DNA of 64,000 bases from Chitinophaga skermanii (GTDB lineage: Bacteria > Bacteroidota > Bacteroidia > Chitinophagales > Chitinophagaceae). Positions 34,180-42,591 of this stretch are shown piece after piece. Made by a program: the position numbers and the translations under genes. The stretch covers positions 62,001 to 126,000 of the forward strand of contig NZ_QLLL01000007.1 of assembly GCF_003259335.1 (NCBI RefSeq). Direction: 5' to 3'. The notes beneath the pieces are model-generated. The model searched no databases. It saw only the letters and a program-made list of their open reading frames with translations, and had not been told where the DNA came from. Each line of letters opens with the position of its first letter. Positions within the stretch are counted from its first letter, which is position 1.

Positions 34180-34890
34180 ATGAAGGAAGCGAACAAAGCA
34201 ACAATCTTGCTGGTAGAAGACGAAGAGAATTTGCAGGAGGCCCTGAAGCTGAACTTGGAATTAGAAGGATATGAAGTAACCGCTGTAGATAATGGCACCG
34301 CTGCCTTAAAAGCGGTGAAGAACGAATATTTCGATTTGATCATCCTCGATATTATGCTCCCGGAAATGGACGGTATCGCCGTATGTGAAAATATACGTAT
34401 TCAAAATAATGAAGTACCCATCCTATTCCTTAGCGCTAAAAATAGTAGTGCCGACAGGGTACTCGGGTTGAAGAAAGGGGGCGACGATTACATGACCAAG
34501 CCTTTTAACTTGGAAGAATTGTTATTACGCGTCGAGAAATTGATCGTAAAGAATAAGAAAATCCAAGACAAGGACAGCGTTCCGAACGTATACCGCTTCG
34601 GTAATAACAGCATAGACTTTGCTGCACAGGAATGCATTGGAAAAGATGGTCAGCACCACGAATTAAGCAAGAAAGAAACGATGTTATTAAAGCTTTTGAT
34701 TGAAAACAAAGGCGAGGTAGTAACACGTGAAAAGATATTACAAGTAGTTTGGGGCTACAATGTATACCCTACTACCCGTACAATTGATAACTTCATCTTG
34801 AACTTCCGCAAATACTTCGAGGAAGATAGCCGTAACTCGCGTTACTTCCATAGTGTACGTGGCGTTGGGTATAAGTTTACGGATGTTTGA
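34180..34890 (+). CDS. OmpR-family response regulator
   Basis: A 236-residue regulator with a receiver domain (phospho-accepting Asp57 in LIILDIMLP, conserved acidic pair at 13-15, Lys in YMTKPFN) and a C-terminal winged-helix domain (LSKKETMLLKLLIENKGEVVTREKILQVVWGYN, then VRGVGYKF). It follows the kinase by 128 bases and should be its partner, controlling transcription. An alternative ATG at 34080 would belong to another frame. Confidence 0.93.
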   Translation: MKEANKATILLVEDEENLQEALKLNLELEGYEVTAVDNGTAALKAVKNEYFDLIILDIMLPEMDGIAVCENIRIQNNEVPILFLSAKNSSADRVLGLKKGGDDYMTKPFNLEELLLRVEKLIVKNKKIQDKDSVPNVYRFGNNSIDFAAQECIGKDGQHHELSKKETMLLKLLIENKGEVVTREKILQVVWGYNVYPTTRTIDNFILNFRKYFEEDSRNSRYFHSVRGVGYKFTDV

Positions 34891-34917
34891 TCATGAAAAA
34901 GTACGAACTGCATAAGG

Positions 34918-34948
34918 AAAGCACTCTTAACGGGGTGCTTTTTCTTTT
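34918..34948 (+). terminator. Terminator after the OmpR-type regulator
   Basis: AAAGCAC (34918-34924) pairs with GTGCTTT (34935-34941) with a T-rich tail. Confidence 0.8.
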
Positions 34949-35113
34949 GAGGAAGGCGGTATAGCCATTTATATCTTAAAAGTTCCCTCTTATATCGTAA
35001 AAACTGCTTGTTAATAATTCTACGCGTACAAAAAACACATTAGGCTTTATATTTACTAAGTAACTATTTAGGAATCATTTTACCACCGTATAACCCCAAC
35101 AATAATAATTGTT

Positions 35114-35938
35114 GTGCTGAAGCTAGTTGATACATTTTTGCATGGTAGTTGGCCATTCTGGACGATCATCCTCTTAACCGGGGTGTTGATTGTATTGTTA
35201 GTGTTCACCCGCGAGAAGAGCATTCGAAAGAAGCTCCAAGCACGCGCCGAATACAAACAGCAATTGGCTGCCATGGAATGGCAAGCCTTTCAATCGCAAA
35301 TGGACCCTCACTTTATCTTCAACAGCTTAAATGCTATCCAGCATTTTATTTTATCTACCAGCACAGAACAAGCCTCCTTGCATCTTACACGATTTTCTAA
35401 GTTAATGCGCCTTACCATCGACCATTGTAGTAAAGAATGGATTTCCTTGGCAAGCGATTTAGAAGCATTAGAACTGTACATCCAACTTGAGCAATTACGC
35501 TTCGAAGGGCAATTCGAATTCGATATTACGGTGCAAGCCGGTTTAGATGCTGCCACGGTTCAAGTACCTCCCTTCATTATACAACCATATGTGCAAGATG
35601 CCATTTGGAAGCATTTACTAACGAGTACCAACAACCAGCAAGGTGGAAAACTTTGGATTGAGGCGGGCGTTAGAAATGGTGAGTTGGTGATACGGTTAGA
35701 AGATAACGGGATATCGGCATGGCCGCCTTCAAAAAACAACTACCGTTACCGCCCCCCAGCGGAAGATGTAACTTATGAACGCCTACATTTTATCAACGAA
35801 AAATACCACGCAAATGCACACATCAGCAGCGGCCAATTATTTAACTTAGAGGGCGGAAGGAAGGGAACATATACCCTGATTTCCTTGCCCGCGTATAGTA
35901 CGGGCCTCGCGATGGATAAATTGCGAATTATTAAGTAA
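35114..35938 (+). CDS. LytS-type histidine kinase with a degraded ATP site
   Basis: A 274-residue His_kinase family protein: one transmembrane helix (about 14-33) and a phosphoacceptor region QMDPHFIFNSLNAIQHFILS. The ATP-binding half is divergent: the N box reads QPYVQDAIWKHL in place of the usual QPLVENAI-HG, and G1 is LEDNGIS followed by an odd WPPSKNNYRYRPP insert. The kinase activity may therefore be weak or absent. The GTG at 35114 is the first start in frame. A LytTR regulator follows after 146 bases and is the likely partner. Confidence 0.82.
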   Translation: MLKLVDTFLHGSWPFWTIILLTGVLIVLLVFTREKSIRKKLQARAEYKQQLAAMEWQAFQSQMDPHFIFNSLNAIQHFILSTSTEQASLHLTRFSKLMRLTIDHCSKEWISLASDLEALELYIQLEQLRFEGQFEFDITVQAGLDAATVQVPPFIIQPYVQDAIWKHLLTSTNNQQGGKLWIEAGVRNGELVIRLEDNGISAWPPSKNNYRYRPPAEDVTYERLHFINEKYHANAHISSGQLFNLEGGRKGTYTLISLPAYSTGLAMDKLRIIK

Positions 35939-36084
35939 TTTGACACGCGGTATTCGCGGTATAAAAAGAGAGTTTAAGCAATAATAACAACCAACAACCA
36001 ATCAATTAGTTACGCTACAAGGATGTATAGGACTGATCATGTATTCTCTTGCTGCCGGTAACGCAAAATATTTGCTATTTAATT

Positions 36085-36840
36085 ATGCAAGCGATCATTA
36101 TCGACGACGAAAAGCATTGCCGTGATGTGCTGCAAATGCTACTCAATAAATACTGTCCACAAGTAAAAATCGTTGCCATGTGCAATGATGGGACAACTGC
36201 TTTGGCAGCTATTGCTCAATATGAACCCAACCTCATTTTTTTAGATGTTGAAATGCCCGGTATGGATGGTTTCGAATTGCTACAAGCGATTCCCCAACCT
36301 ACATTCTCCGTTGTGTTTACGACAGCCTATAATCAATACGCTATCCAGGCAATTAGGCATAGTGCGCTAGACTTCCTCCTAAAACCTATTGATAAAGACG
36401 AGTTAATACAAGCTGTACAACGCGCTCAGCAAGCGCAACAACAAGCCAGTCATCCTACTAAAAAAGTAGATAACCTTTTACAATTCTTACAGCAACACCT
36501 TCAACCCAATGAACGCATTGCCCTCCCTACCCTCGATGGTTTACGGATGATGCCTATAAAAGAGATTTTGTATTGCGAATCAGACGGCGGCTATACGCGC
36601 ATTTTCATGCAACAGCAACACGATAAGGCAGTGTTGATTTGTAGAACCTTAAAAGAAGTGGAAGATGTATTGAAAGAAAAAGGTTTCTTCCGCGTACACA
36701 ACAGTTACCTCATTAACTTGTCCTATATCGATAAATATATTAAAGGTGATGGTGGTGAAATAGTTATGAGTGATGGCAAGAGCATCCCCGTTTCACGTAA
36801 TCGCAAACAAGAATTTCTTACCCGCATCGAACGCTTATAA
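36085..36840 (+). CDS. LytTR-type response regulator
   Basis: A 251-residue regulator with a receiver domain (Asp54 in FLDVEMPG, acidic pair at 7-8) and a C-terminal LytTR DNA-binding domain (RIALPTLDGLRMMPIKEILYCESDGGYTRIF, FFRVHNSYLINLSYI, ISVSRNRK-like SIPVSRNRKQEFL). A Gln/Ala-rich linker joins them. The ATG at 36085 begins the receiver (MQAIIIDDEKH); an upstream start at 36049 would add an unneeded leader. It overlaps the convergent batE gene by 6 bases. Confidence 0.93.
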   Translation: MQAIIIDDEKHCRDVLQMLLNKYCPQVKIVAMCNDGTTALAAIAQYEPNLIFLDVEMPGMDGFELLQAIPQPTFSVVFTTAYNQYAIQAIRHSALDFLLKPIDKDELIQAVQRAQQAQQQASHPTKKVDNLLQFLQQHLQPNERIALPTLDGLRMMPIKEILYCESDGGYTRIFMQQQHDKAVLICRTLKEVEDVLKEKGFFRVHNSYLINLSYIDKYIKGDGGEIVMSDGKSIPVSRNRKQEFLTRIERL

Positions 36841-37605
36841 TACCTTGATACTTTGCACAGGGATCCATCCCGTTTTGCCATCAGCCAATTGAATTTTGCT
36901 GAAACCAGCCGCTGTGTCCAAGATTTCCACCTTCATGCCTTCCCGCGCTTCAAACATATCGCGTGATTTAGCATCGGGTGCTTCTTTTACTTTGCTGGAA
37001 GTTTGCATTACAATGGCCGTAGAATCGTCGGTAGCAACGGAGTACACGTAAATGCTCATCGTTAAATAACCTAAGAAAAACACGGTGATGCCGTACATAC
37101 CCCAACGGATGAATTTATGGTGGAAACGAGGAACGAAGCGATAGAGCATGAACGCTATGGCGAGTATCCAAAACACAACGATACAGCCAATTGCCCAGCC
37201 ATTCGGGCTATGGATTTTTTCCAAAGTAATAAACCATTCCTGGAAGAACAATAAGGGCAAAGGATCTACATTGTCTTTAATGCGGAGTGAAGCGATTTGC
37301 AAGTTATTAGCTGCTGCTTGGTTGTTGGGATTTAGTTTCAGTGCTTTCTCGAAACTATATACCGCTGGACCAGTTTTATTTAGCTTTAAATATGCATTCC
37401 CTGCATTGTAATATAGGTTATCGGCTTGGTAGCCGCTATCTATTAAATGTTGATATGCATTAGCAGCTTCGGCGTATTTCTGTTCTCGAAATAGAACATT
37501 GGCCGCGTCGAATTGCTGTTGTACCGGTGCTTGCGCTTTTAATTGCGCCAAGGATGATAACGCCAGTACGCATATTAAACCCCATTTGCGAATAACTTGC
37601 CGCAT
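36835..37605 (-). CDS. batE: BatE-like TPR / SH3 protein
   Basis: A 256-residue exported protein: signal peptide (CVLALSSLAQLKAQ), TPR repeats at about 35-115 (AANAYQHLIDSGYQADNLYYNAGNAYLKLNK, VYSFEKALKLNPNN), two transmembrane helices (about 139-160 and 172-192) and a C-terminal bacterial SH3 domain (about 205-256, DGKTGWIPVQSI). This is the BatE architecture of the Bacteroides aerotolerance operon. It follows batD with 69 bases between. It is thought to act at the membrane with BatD and vWA partners, which are not encoded here. Confidence 0.84.
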   Translation of the reverse strand: MRQVIRKWGLICVLALSSLAQLKAQAPVQQQFDAANVLFREQKYAEAANAYQHLIDSGYQADNLYYNAGNAYLKLNKTGPAVYSFEKALKLNPNNQAAANNLQIASLRIKDNVDPLPLLFFQEWFITLEKIHSPNGWAIGCIVVFWILAIAFMLYRFVPRFHHKFIRWGMYGITVFFLGYLTMSIYVYSVATDDSTAIVMQTSSKVKEAPDAKSRDMFEAREGMKVEILDTAAGFSKIQLADGKTGWIPVQSIKVL

Positions 37606-37674
37606 GTGCTTTGTATGTAATGTTGCAGTGTGTACTGCGGTTTACAAATATAAGTTCGTGGAAATTGTTACAGT

Positions 37675-39627
37675 TTATGCAGCTTCTTTTTTCAATGCTC
37701 CTTCTAAATCACTAATCACTTGGATAGCTTGCTCGTACGTGTTTTTACGAACATCATGACTGTTAGAAGGTGCATATAAAGCAATCTCGCAATTATCAAT
37801 CAACGCAAACAATTCTGATGTGATTTGTTGGTTGATGTTTTCAGTAGCCAAGCGATCTTGTACCACTTGCTTACTGAGGTTGGCCATCGGGATGTGGAAC
37901 TTATGACTAATATATCCCCATACCGCGCGTGATGTTTCTTCATAGAAAGCCTTGTCTTTTCCTTCTTTCAAGTAACGGGCTGCTAATTCCAGGCGCTTGA
38001 GGGCCACTTTATTAGCTTGTTTGTGCTTGAGCAAAGAAGCATTGCTTTTCCAATAATCTTTACGCTTATTGTACCAAGATAAACCTGCGAAAACAACCAC
38101 AGGTAAGAGTAATAAAAGCCAGAACCAAACACTCGCAAAGAACAACGGGATACGTAACTGCCAAGATTGCGGACCTACTGCAATACCCTGGAGTTCGTTA
38201 CGACCAGGAGCTGTAGCTAGCTTGGTTTTTACGCTTTTCTTGCCTTGTGCAATGTCGAGTTTGATAGGATCGGAAGAAAGCGTTTTATAAGCATTGCTGG
38301 CCGGATCGAAATAGGTGAATTCGACTGGCGGAATTTCGTGCTTACCGGCTTCCAATGGCATAATCACGTACTCGAATTCGCGCGTTCCTGAAAGAGGATT
38401 GCTATTCGGGTTGAGTTGATCTGCGACCTTAGGATCATATTTTTCAAATACGCTCGGTACTTCTAATTTCGGCGCATTTAATAAGTTGATATTGCCTTGC
38501 CCAGTAATTGCCACCTTTAAAGTGATAGCATCGTCGGTTGTAATATCTGTTTTGTTAGGCGTTACTTTCATTTCGAAACGACCAACAGCACCATTAAAGC
38601 TGGCAGGTTTGCCTGCAATTGGTAATGGTTTTACATTGATTTTTACAACGGGGCTTTGAATTTTATAAGGAATGTCTTGGTATTCTTGCCGAGCAAATAC
38701 ATCGTCGAAGAATGGGTCGTCGAATGGAGAGCCGCCCCAAGCATCTTTAAATGCTGGGTCGTCGAATACATCGCGCATCCTGTTATTCTTATTACCAGGT
38801 ACAATGAGGCGTACTTGGTTATCTACTTCGGCAGGATCTAATTCCAATGTGCCGGATTGTAGGGGGAATAACATGGTTTTACGAATTGTGAATACCCTGA
38901 AAGGGACGCCATTCACCATCTCTGTTGTAGGTTGTGGCGGGTTGGGTAATTCAATATCACGCGTAGAAAAACCTTTAAACGCCGGTACTTTCGTTACAGC
39001 CGAATTGGTTGGCAAACGTGTGAAAAGTTTATAAGTAGCGGTGATTTGCTCACCTTCATATACATTCGTTTTGTCTACATCTACACGTACAAAGAGGTTT
39101 TTCTTCAGCTTCGCATTTACATCTTCATTGCTTTTTAAGAAGGCATCTACGTCACTATTGGAACCGCCAGGACGGGCATGTTGTTGAGGTTGACTGTAAG
39201 GTTGAGAAGATTGTGGACGAACCGTTGTTTTTGTGACTTCAATATTCACTGGGTTCGACTTTACTTGGTTGCCATTAATACGAATACTTGCACCAGCAAT
39301 GGTGAAGCTACCGTTTTGTTTGGGCATCAAAACATAAGAAACGATCAATTGTTCCGTGCCTTGGCCATTCACCCATTGCGAACTTTGCATTTGGTTAGGG
39401 CCTTGCAACACGTTGAAATACTTAAAATCTGGCGGCCTGAAATCACCAACATCTTTGGCATTTTCAATCACGAAATTGATTTGAAAGGGCTGATCTTGAG
39501 CAACCGTGTTGGAACTAACAGTCGTAAAAAAGCGGGACGTTTGTGCATACACATTCGCGATTACGCTAAGGCATGCCAACAGAGTTAAAAGAAAATGCTT
39601 CCGTATACAAACTAAACTTTTCATCAT
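37675..39627 (-). CDS. batD: BatD protein
   Basis: A 650-residue BatD-family protein with a signal peptide (LLTLLACLSVIANVYAQ), repeated Ig-like beta domains with the PxFxVxF-type pattern, and a C-terminal transmembrane helix (FFASVWFWLLLLLPVVVFAGLSW) before a cytoplasmic helical tail. It is a component of the Bacteroides aerotolerance system. A -7 box TAAATTTG lies on the minus strand at 39635-39642. In other Bacteroidota batA/batB/batC and a MoxR ATPase precede it; here the upstream neighbour is an unrelated SDR, so those genes must be elsewhere. Confidence 0.85.
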   Translation of the reverse strand: MMKSLVCIRKHFLLTLLACLSVIANVYAQTSRFFTTVSSNTVAQDQPFQINFVIENAKDVGDFRPPDFKYFNVLQGPNQMQSSQWVNGQGTEQLIVSYVLMPKQNGSFTIAGASIRINGNQVKSNPVNIEVTKTTVRPQSSQPYSQPQQHARPGGSNSDVDAFLKSNEDVNAKLKKNLFVRVDVDKTNVYEGEQITATYKLFTRLPTNSAVTKVPAFKGFSTRDIELPNPPQPTTEMVNGVPFRVFTIRKTMLFPLQSGTLELDPAEVDNQVRLIVPGNKNNRMRDVFDDPAFKDAWGGSPFDDPFFDDVFARQEYQDIPYKIQSPVVKINVKPLPIAGKPASFNGAVGRFEMKVTPNKTDITTDDAITLKVAITGQGNINLLNAPKLEVPSVFEKYDPKVADQLNPNSNPLSGTREFEYVIMPLEAGKHEIPPVEFTYFDPASNAYKTLSSDPIKLDIAQGKKSVKTKLATAPGRNELQGIAVGPQSWQLRIPLFFASVWFWLLLLLPVVVFAGLSWYNKRKDYWKSNASLLKHKQANKVALKRLELAARYLKEGKDKAFYEETSRAVWGYISHKFHIPMANLSKQVVQDRLATENINQQITSELFALIDNCEIALYAPSNSHDVRKNTYEQAIQVISDLEGALKKEAA

Positions 39628-39766
39628 CGTGTAACAAATTTAACCAAAGCAGCCTGGGGTTCGTCCTATTCTGTCGTTAAAAGTTAGTTAAAAAAACTTA
39701 TATGATTATTGCCCAAGACTGTTATCCAGTAAGGGTTTTGGCAAATAAAGAAACGTTAATATTATT

Positions 39767-40474
39767 TTAACTGATATCGCCTAACATAGGTCGTAATACA
39801 ATCTCTTCCATGACTGTTTGTGGAGCTAAAGTATAGGCAGTCCAAATAATTTGGGCAATATCAGCTGCAGGCATTAAGCGATCGGCTGGTCCATCGAAAC
39901 CGGCCCAAGAGTTTGTCCATGTTGGCCCTGGACTTACGCTAGAAACCTTAATATTATGGGGTTTTAGCTCTTCGCGCAGGTTTTGGGAAAAACCAAGAAG
40001 TGCAAACTTCGTGATACTATATGAACCACCGTTGGCATATGCTTTATGACTTGCAGTGGAGCACAAATTAAAAATATACCCGGTTTTTTTCTCGATCATT
40101 TTTGGTAATAAAGCACGCGTAAGATGGTAGGCACTGAAAAGATTCACAGCCATCATATCTTCCAGCTTACCGTCGGGTTCTTCTTTGAGGGCCCCGGGAA
40201 TGAAGATACCGGCGTTATTTACGAGGATATCAACTTGAGGGAATGCTTGGAGAATGGTTTGGGCGAATTGGAGAACTTGGGATTTGTTACCCATATCTAC
40301 ACTTTCCGCTATTACCTTTACATGTGGATAACTTGCGGAGATGCTGTTTTTCATCTCCATTAATTCTTTTTCATTACGAGCGCATACCGCTATACTCACA
40401 CCTTCTGCTGCGAATTTTTCCGCTACTGCCCTGCCAATACCTTTCGTTGCGCCTGTAATTACTGCGTATTTCAT
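39767..40474 (-). CDS. Short-chain dehydrogenase/reductase
   Basis: A classical SDR of 235 residues from the ATG at 40474: TGATKGIGRAVAEKF nucleotide motif, NNAG (VNNAGIFIPG), and a YSITK catalytic motif (GGSYSITKFALLG). Family members reduce ketones such as 3-oxoacyl thioesters. Strong overall resemblance is to 3-ketoacyl-ACP reductase-like SDRs, but the substrate is not determinable. An upstream ATG at 40510 would add 12 residues before the nucleotide-binding strand and is unlikely. Confidence 0.87.
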   Translation of the reverse strand: MKYAVITGATKGIGRAVAEKFAAEGVSIAVCARNEKELMEMKNSISASYPHVKVIAESVDMGNKSQVLQFAQTILQAFPQVDILVNNAGIFIPGALKEEPDGKLEDMMAVNLFSAYHLTRALLPKMIEKKTGYIFNLCSTASHKAYANGGSYSITKFALLGFSQNLREELKPHNIKVSSVSPGPTWTNSWAGFDGPADRLMPAADIAQIIWTAYTLAPQTVMEEIVLRPMLGDIS

Positions 40475-40583
40475 GCTTAAACTTAATTTTTGAACCTTAA
40501 AAATAAGCATCTGTCGGAAGAAAATCGAACGTTAAAATTTAGTTGTTGTAAGGGTGAAAAAGGAACTATTCCTTTGGTTATCT

Positions 40584-40591
40584 TACCTTTG
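40584..40591 (+). promoter_or_regulatory. -7 box of the yjjG gene
   Basis: TACCTTTG, exact TAnnTTTG; about 67 bases before the start codon. No good -33 box. Confidence 0.4.
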
Positions 40592-40658
40592 TGTTGCAAT
40601 TACGCCGTACATATTAATTTTTATGTGTAGCAGAGTGTAGAATAATGGCCAACGAATT

Positions 40659-41354
40659 ATGAAGTACAAACATATATTTTTTGACTTGGATCATACCCTG
40701 TGGGATTTTGAAACCAATTCAGCATTAACACTAAAAGAATTATACGATACTCATCAATTGTCTGCCCGCAATATCCCGTCGTTCGAATCTTTTTATAATA
40801 CATACACAGAGCATAACGACCGTTTGTGGGATCGTTTTCGCAAAGGATTTATTACACGCAACGAATTGCGCACGAAGCGTTTTTGGTTGACGTTTTTAGA
40901 TTTTAAGATTGCTGATGAACCGTTGAGCAAAACGTTCAGCGACCAATTTTTGCAAATTCTTCCAACGAAAACATCACTTTTCCCGAACACGATCGAGGTA
41001 TTGGAGTATTTAACCAAGAAGGGATACCCTATTCACTTGATCACCAACGGTTTTGAAGAAACCCAATTGCTCAAAATTAAAAACGCAGGCATCGATAAAT
41101 ACTTTACACATTTAATTACCAGCGAAACAGCCGGCAGCTTAAAGCCTAAGCGCGAAATCTTCGATTTTGCCTTGTCAAAAGCCTCCACCACAGCTGGGGA
41201 AAGTATTATGATTGGTGATGCCATTGATATTGATGTATTGGGTGCTCGTACAGCTGGCATGGACCAGGTGTATTTCAACCCAAGTAAGCTGCCACAGCAG
41301 CAATTTTCGACTTATACTATCAGCGATTTAAGCGAGTTAATGGCAATTTTGTAA
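40659..41354 (+). CDS. yjjG: YjjG-family noncanonical pyrimidine nucleotidase
   Basis: A HAD-superfamily phosphatase of 231 residues with the nucleophile in FDLDHTLWDFETN (Asp9, Asp11), motif II Thr/Ser in LITNGF and the acidic motif IV in IMIGDAIDIDVLGA. The N-terminal LWDFETNS stretch is typical of YjjG, which hydrolyses nucleoside monophosphates such as dUMP and damaged pyrimidine nucleotides. Cytoplasmic housecleaning role is inferred. A terminator follows directly. Confidence 0.87.
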   Translation: MKYKHIFFDLDHTLWDFETNSALTLKELYDTHQLSARNIPSFESFYNTYTEHNDRLWDRFRKGFITRNELRTKRFWLTFLDFKIADEPLSKTFSDQFLQILPTKTSLFPNTIEVLEYLTKKGYPIHLITNGFEETQLLKIKNAGIDKYFTHLITSETAGSLKPKREIFDFALSKASTTAGESIMIGDAIDIDVLGARTAGMDQVYFNPSKLPQQQFSTYTISDLSELMAIL

Positions 41355-41375
41355 GAAATTGTTCCAGCATATTAG

Positions 41376-41409
41376 AAAGCGTACACATGAAAATGTGTGC
41401 GCTTTTTTG
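41376..41409 (+). terminator. Terminator of yjjG
   Basis: AAAGCGTACACAT (41376-41388) pairs with ATGTGTGCGCTTT (41393-41405) with one mismatch, then TTT. Confidence 0.85.
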
Positions 41410-41428
41410 TTGGTAATACTCAGAAGGC

Positions 41429-41461
41429 ATAAAAAAAACCGCGCTCCGATGGAACGCGGTT
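41429..41461 (-). terminator. Terminator of the minus-strand lipid operon
   Basis: On the minus strand AACCGCG (41455-41461) and CGCGGTT (41437-41443) pair around a loop that itself pairs (TCC/GGA), then a run of T to 41429-41436. It closes the operon ending at 41483. Confidence 0.87.
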
Positions 41462-41482
41462 ATATACAAAATTGTAATATCG

Positions 41483-41716
41483 TTATGCTTTCTTATCCGC
41501 CGGCTTAGCAGCTTTGATGGCCGCGGCTTTTGTTGGTTGTTTGCAGCAAGATTTAGTAGTAGCTTTAGCTGTACTTTCTTTTTTCTCGCAGCAGCCTGCC
41601 TCTTTCTTGCAAGCTTCTTTCTTTGATTTGTCTTTCGTAGCATTTTTATCTTGAGCAGAAACGGCTGCACCTGCAATCAATAATACCGTAGCGAAAGAAA
41701 GGAAGAATTTTTTCAT
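41483..41716 (-). CDS. Small exported Lys/Cys-rich protein
   Basis: Not recognised. The 77-residue product (ATG at 41716) has a clear signal peptide (MKKFFLSFATVLLIAGAAVSAQ). The mature roughly 55 residues are mostly Lys, Ala and Glu, with cysteines in EACKKEAGCCEKKE and KSCCKQP: a C-x5-CC ... CC pattern. This could bind a metal ion or form disulfides outside the cytoplasm. An upstream in-frame ATG would hide the signal. It is the last gene before a strong terminator, 71 bases after psd. Confidence 0.6.
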   Translation of the reverse strand: MKKFFLSFATVLLIAGAAVSAQDKNATKDKSKKEACKKEAGCCEKKESTAKATTKSCCKQPTKAAAIKAAKPADKKA

Positions 41717-41787
41717 ACGAATAAGGTTTTGATGGTTGAAATGGGTGTTATTAAAGATAATCAATTTCCACTTCAATTATAACCCCA

Positions 41788-42444
41788 TTAAGCAGGTAAT
41801 GTTGCAATAATGGTTTGACCACCTTTCACTACTTGGTTCAATTCCACGTTTACTTTCGTGCCAACAGGCAAGAAAAGATCGACACGAGAACCGAATTTAA
41901 TGAAGCCCAATTCTTCGTTTTGCTTCACCTGGTCGCCTGGTTTTAAATAGTTTACGATTCTACGAGCCAATGCACCGGCAATTTGGCGAACGAGGATAGC
42001 TTGTTTACCATTGTCGATTACCACGGTATGACGTTCATTCTCTGTAGAAGATTTAGGATGCCATGCTACTAAAAACTTACCGGCGTGGTAGGTCGATAAT
42101 TTTACGGTACCGCTAATTGGGTTTCTATTTACGTGAACGTTTGCTGGGCTCATGAAAATAGAGATTTGTAAACGTTTATCTTTAAAATATTCCGGTTCGT
42201 TGGTGTCTTCGATTACCACTACTTTACCGTCGCAAGGAGAAATAATGCTTTGTTCATCGTAGGTATACACGCGTGTAGGGATGCGGAAAAAGGACACGAT
42301 AAATAAGAAAAATGCGGTAGTGATGCCTAAAACGGTGTATTGGATACCCGGGCAATCGCAAAAGTAAAACAGTAGGCCATTCAAAATTGCCAATACAATA
42401 AATGTTAGGGCAATGGTCGGAAATCCTTCGCGGTGGATCTTCAT
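41788..42444 (-). CDS. psd: Phosphatidylserine decarboxylase family protein
   Basis: A 218-residue proenzyme of the short (archaeal-type) Psd family: one or two N-terminal membrane segments (about 10-30 and 37-53), SPCDGKVVVIED, the ISIFMSPANVHVNRNPISG core and the cleavage motif FGSRVD, in which self-cleavage before Ser186 gives the pyruvoyl group. It makes phosphatidylethanolamine at the membrane. It shares the minus-strand operon with cdsA, which makes CDP-diacylglycerol for the same pathway. PssA is not in the window. Confidence 0.9.
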   Translation of the reverse strand: MKIHREGFPTIALTFIVLAILNGLLFYFCDCPGIQYTVLGITTAFFLFIVSFFRIPTRVYTYDEQSIISPCDGKVVVIEDTNEPEYFKDKRLQISIFMSPANVHVNRNPISGTVKLSTYHAGKFLVAWHPKSSTENERHTVVIDNGKQAILVRQIAGALARRIVNYLKPGDQVKQNEELGFIKFGSRVDLFLPVGTKVNVELNQVVKGGQTIIATLPA

Positions 42445-42499
42445 TGTTTTGAAAGTTATAAGTGTTTAATAGTTTAAAGGCGTTGTTTAAAACAAAAAA

Positions 42500-42578
42500 A
42501 GCGCTTAAAAGCGCTACGAAGGTAATAAAGAATTATTTAGTGAATAAAGGACGGCCAAAATGTTCTTGACCGTCCTTT
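42500..42578. terminator. Two hairpins between cdsA and psd
   Basis: AGCGCTT/AAGCGCT at 42500-42516 and AAAGGACGG/CCGTCCTTT at 42546-42578. The second has weak T-runs and could attenuate read-through from cdsA into psd. Confidence 0.5.
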
Positions 42579-42591
42579 ATCTTTTTATACA

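Noticed and set aside
41320..41676. A 118-codon minus-strand frame overlapping the Cys/Lys-rich gene
   Set aside because: A frame-shifted reading of the Lys/Ala-rich gene and its terminator; the signal peptide belongs to the other frame.
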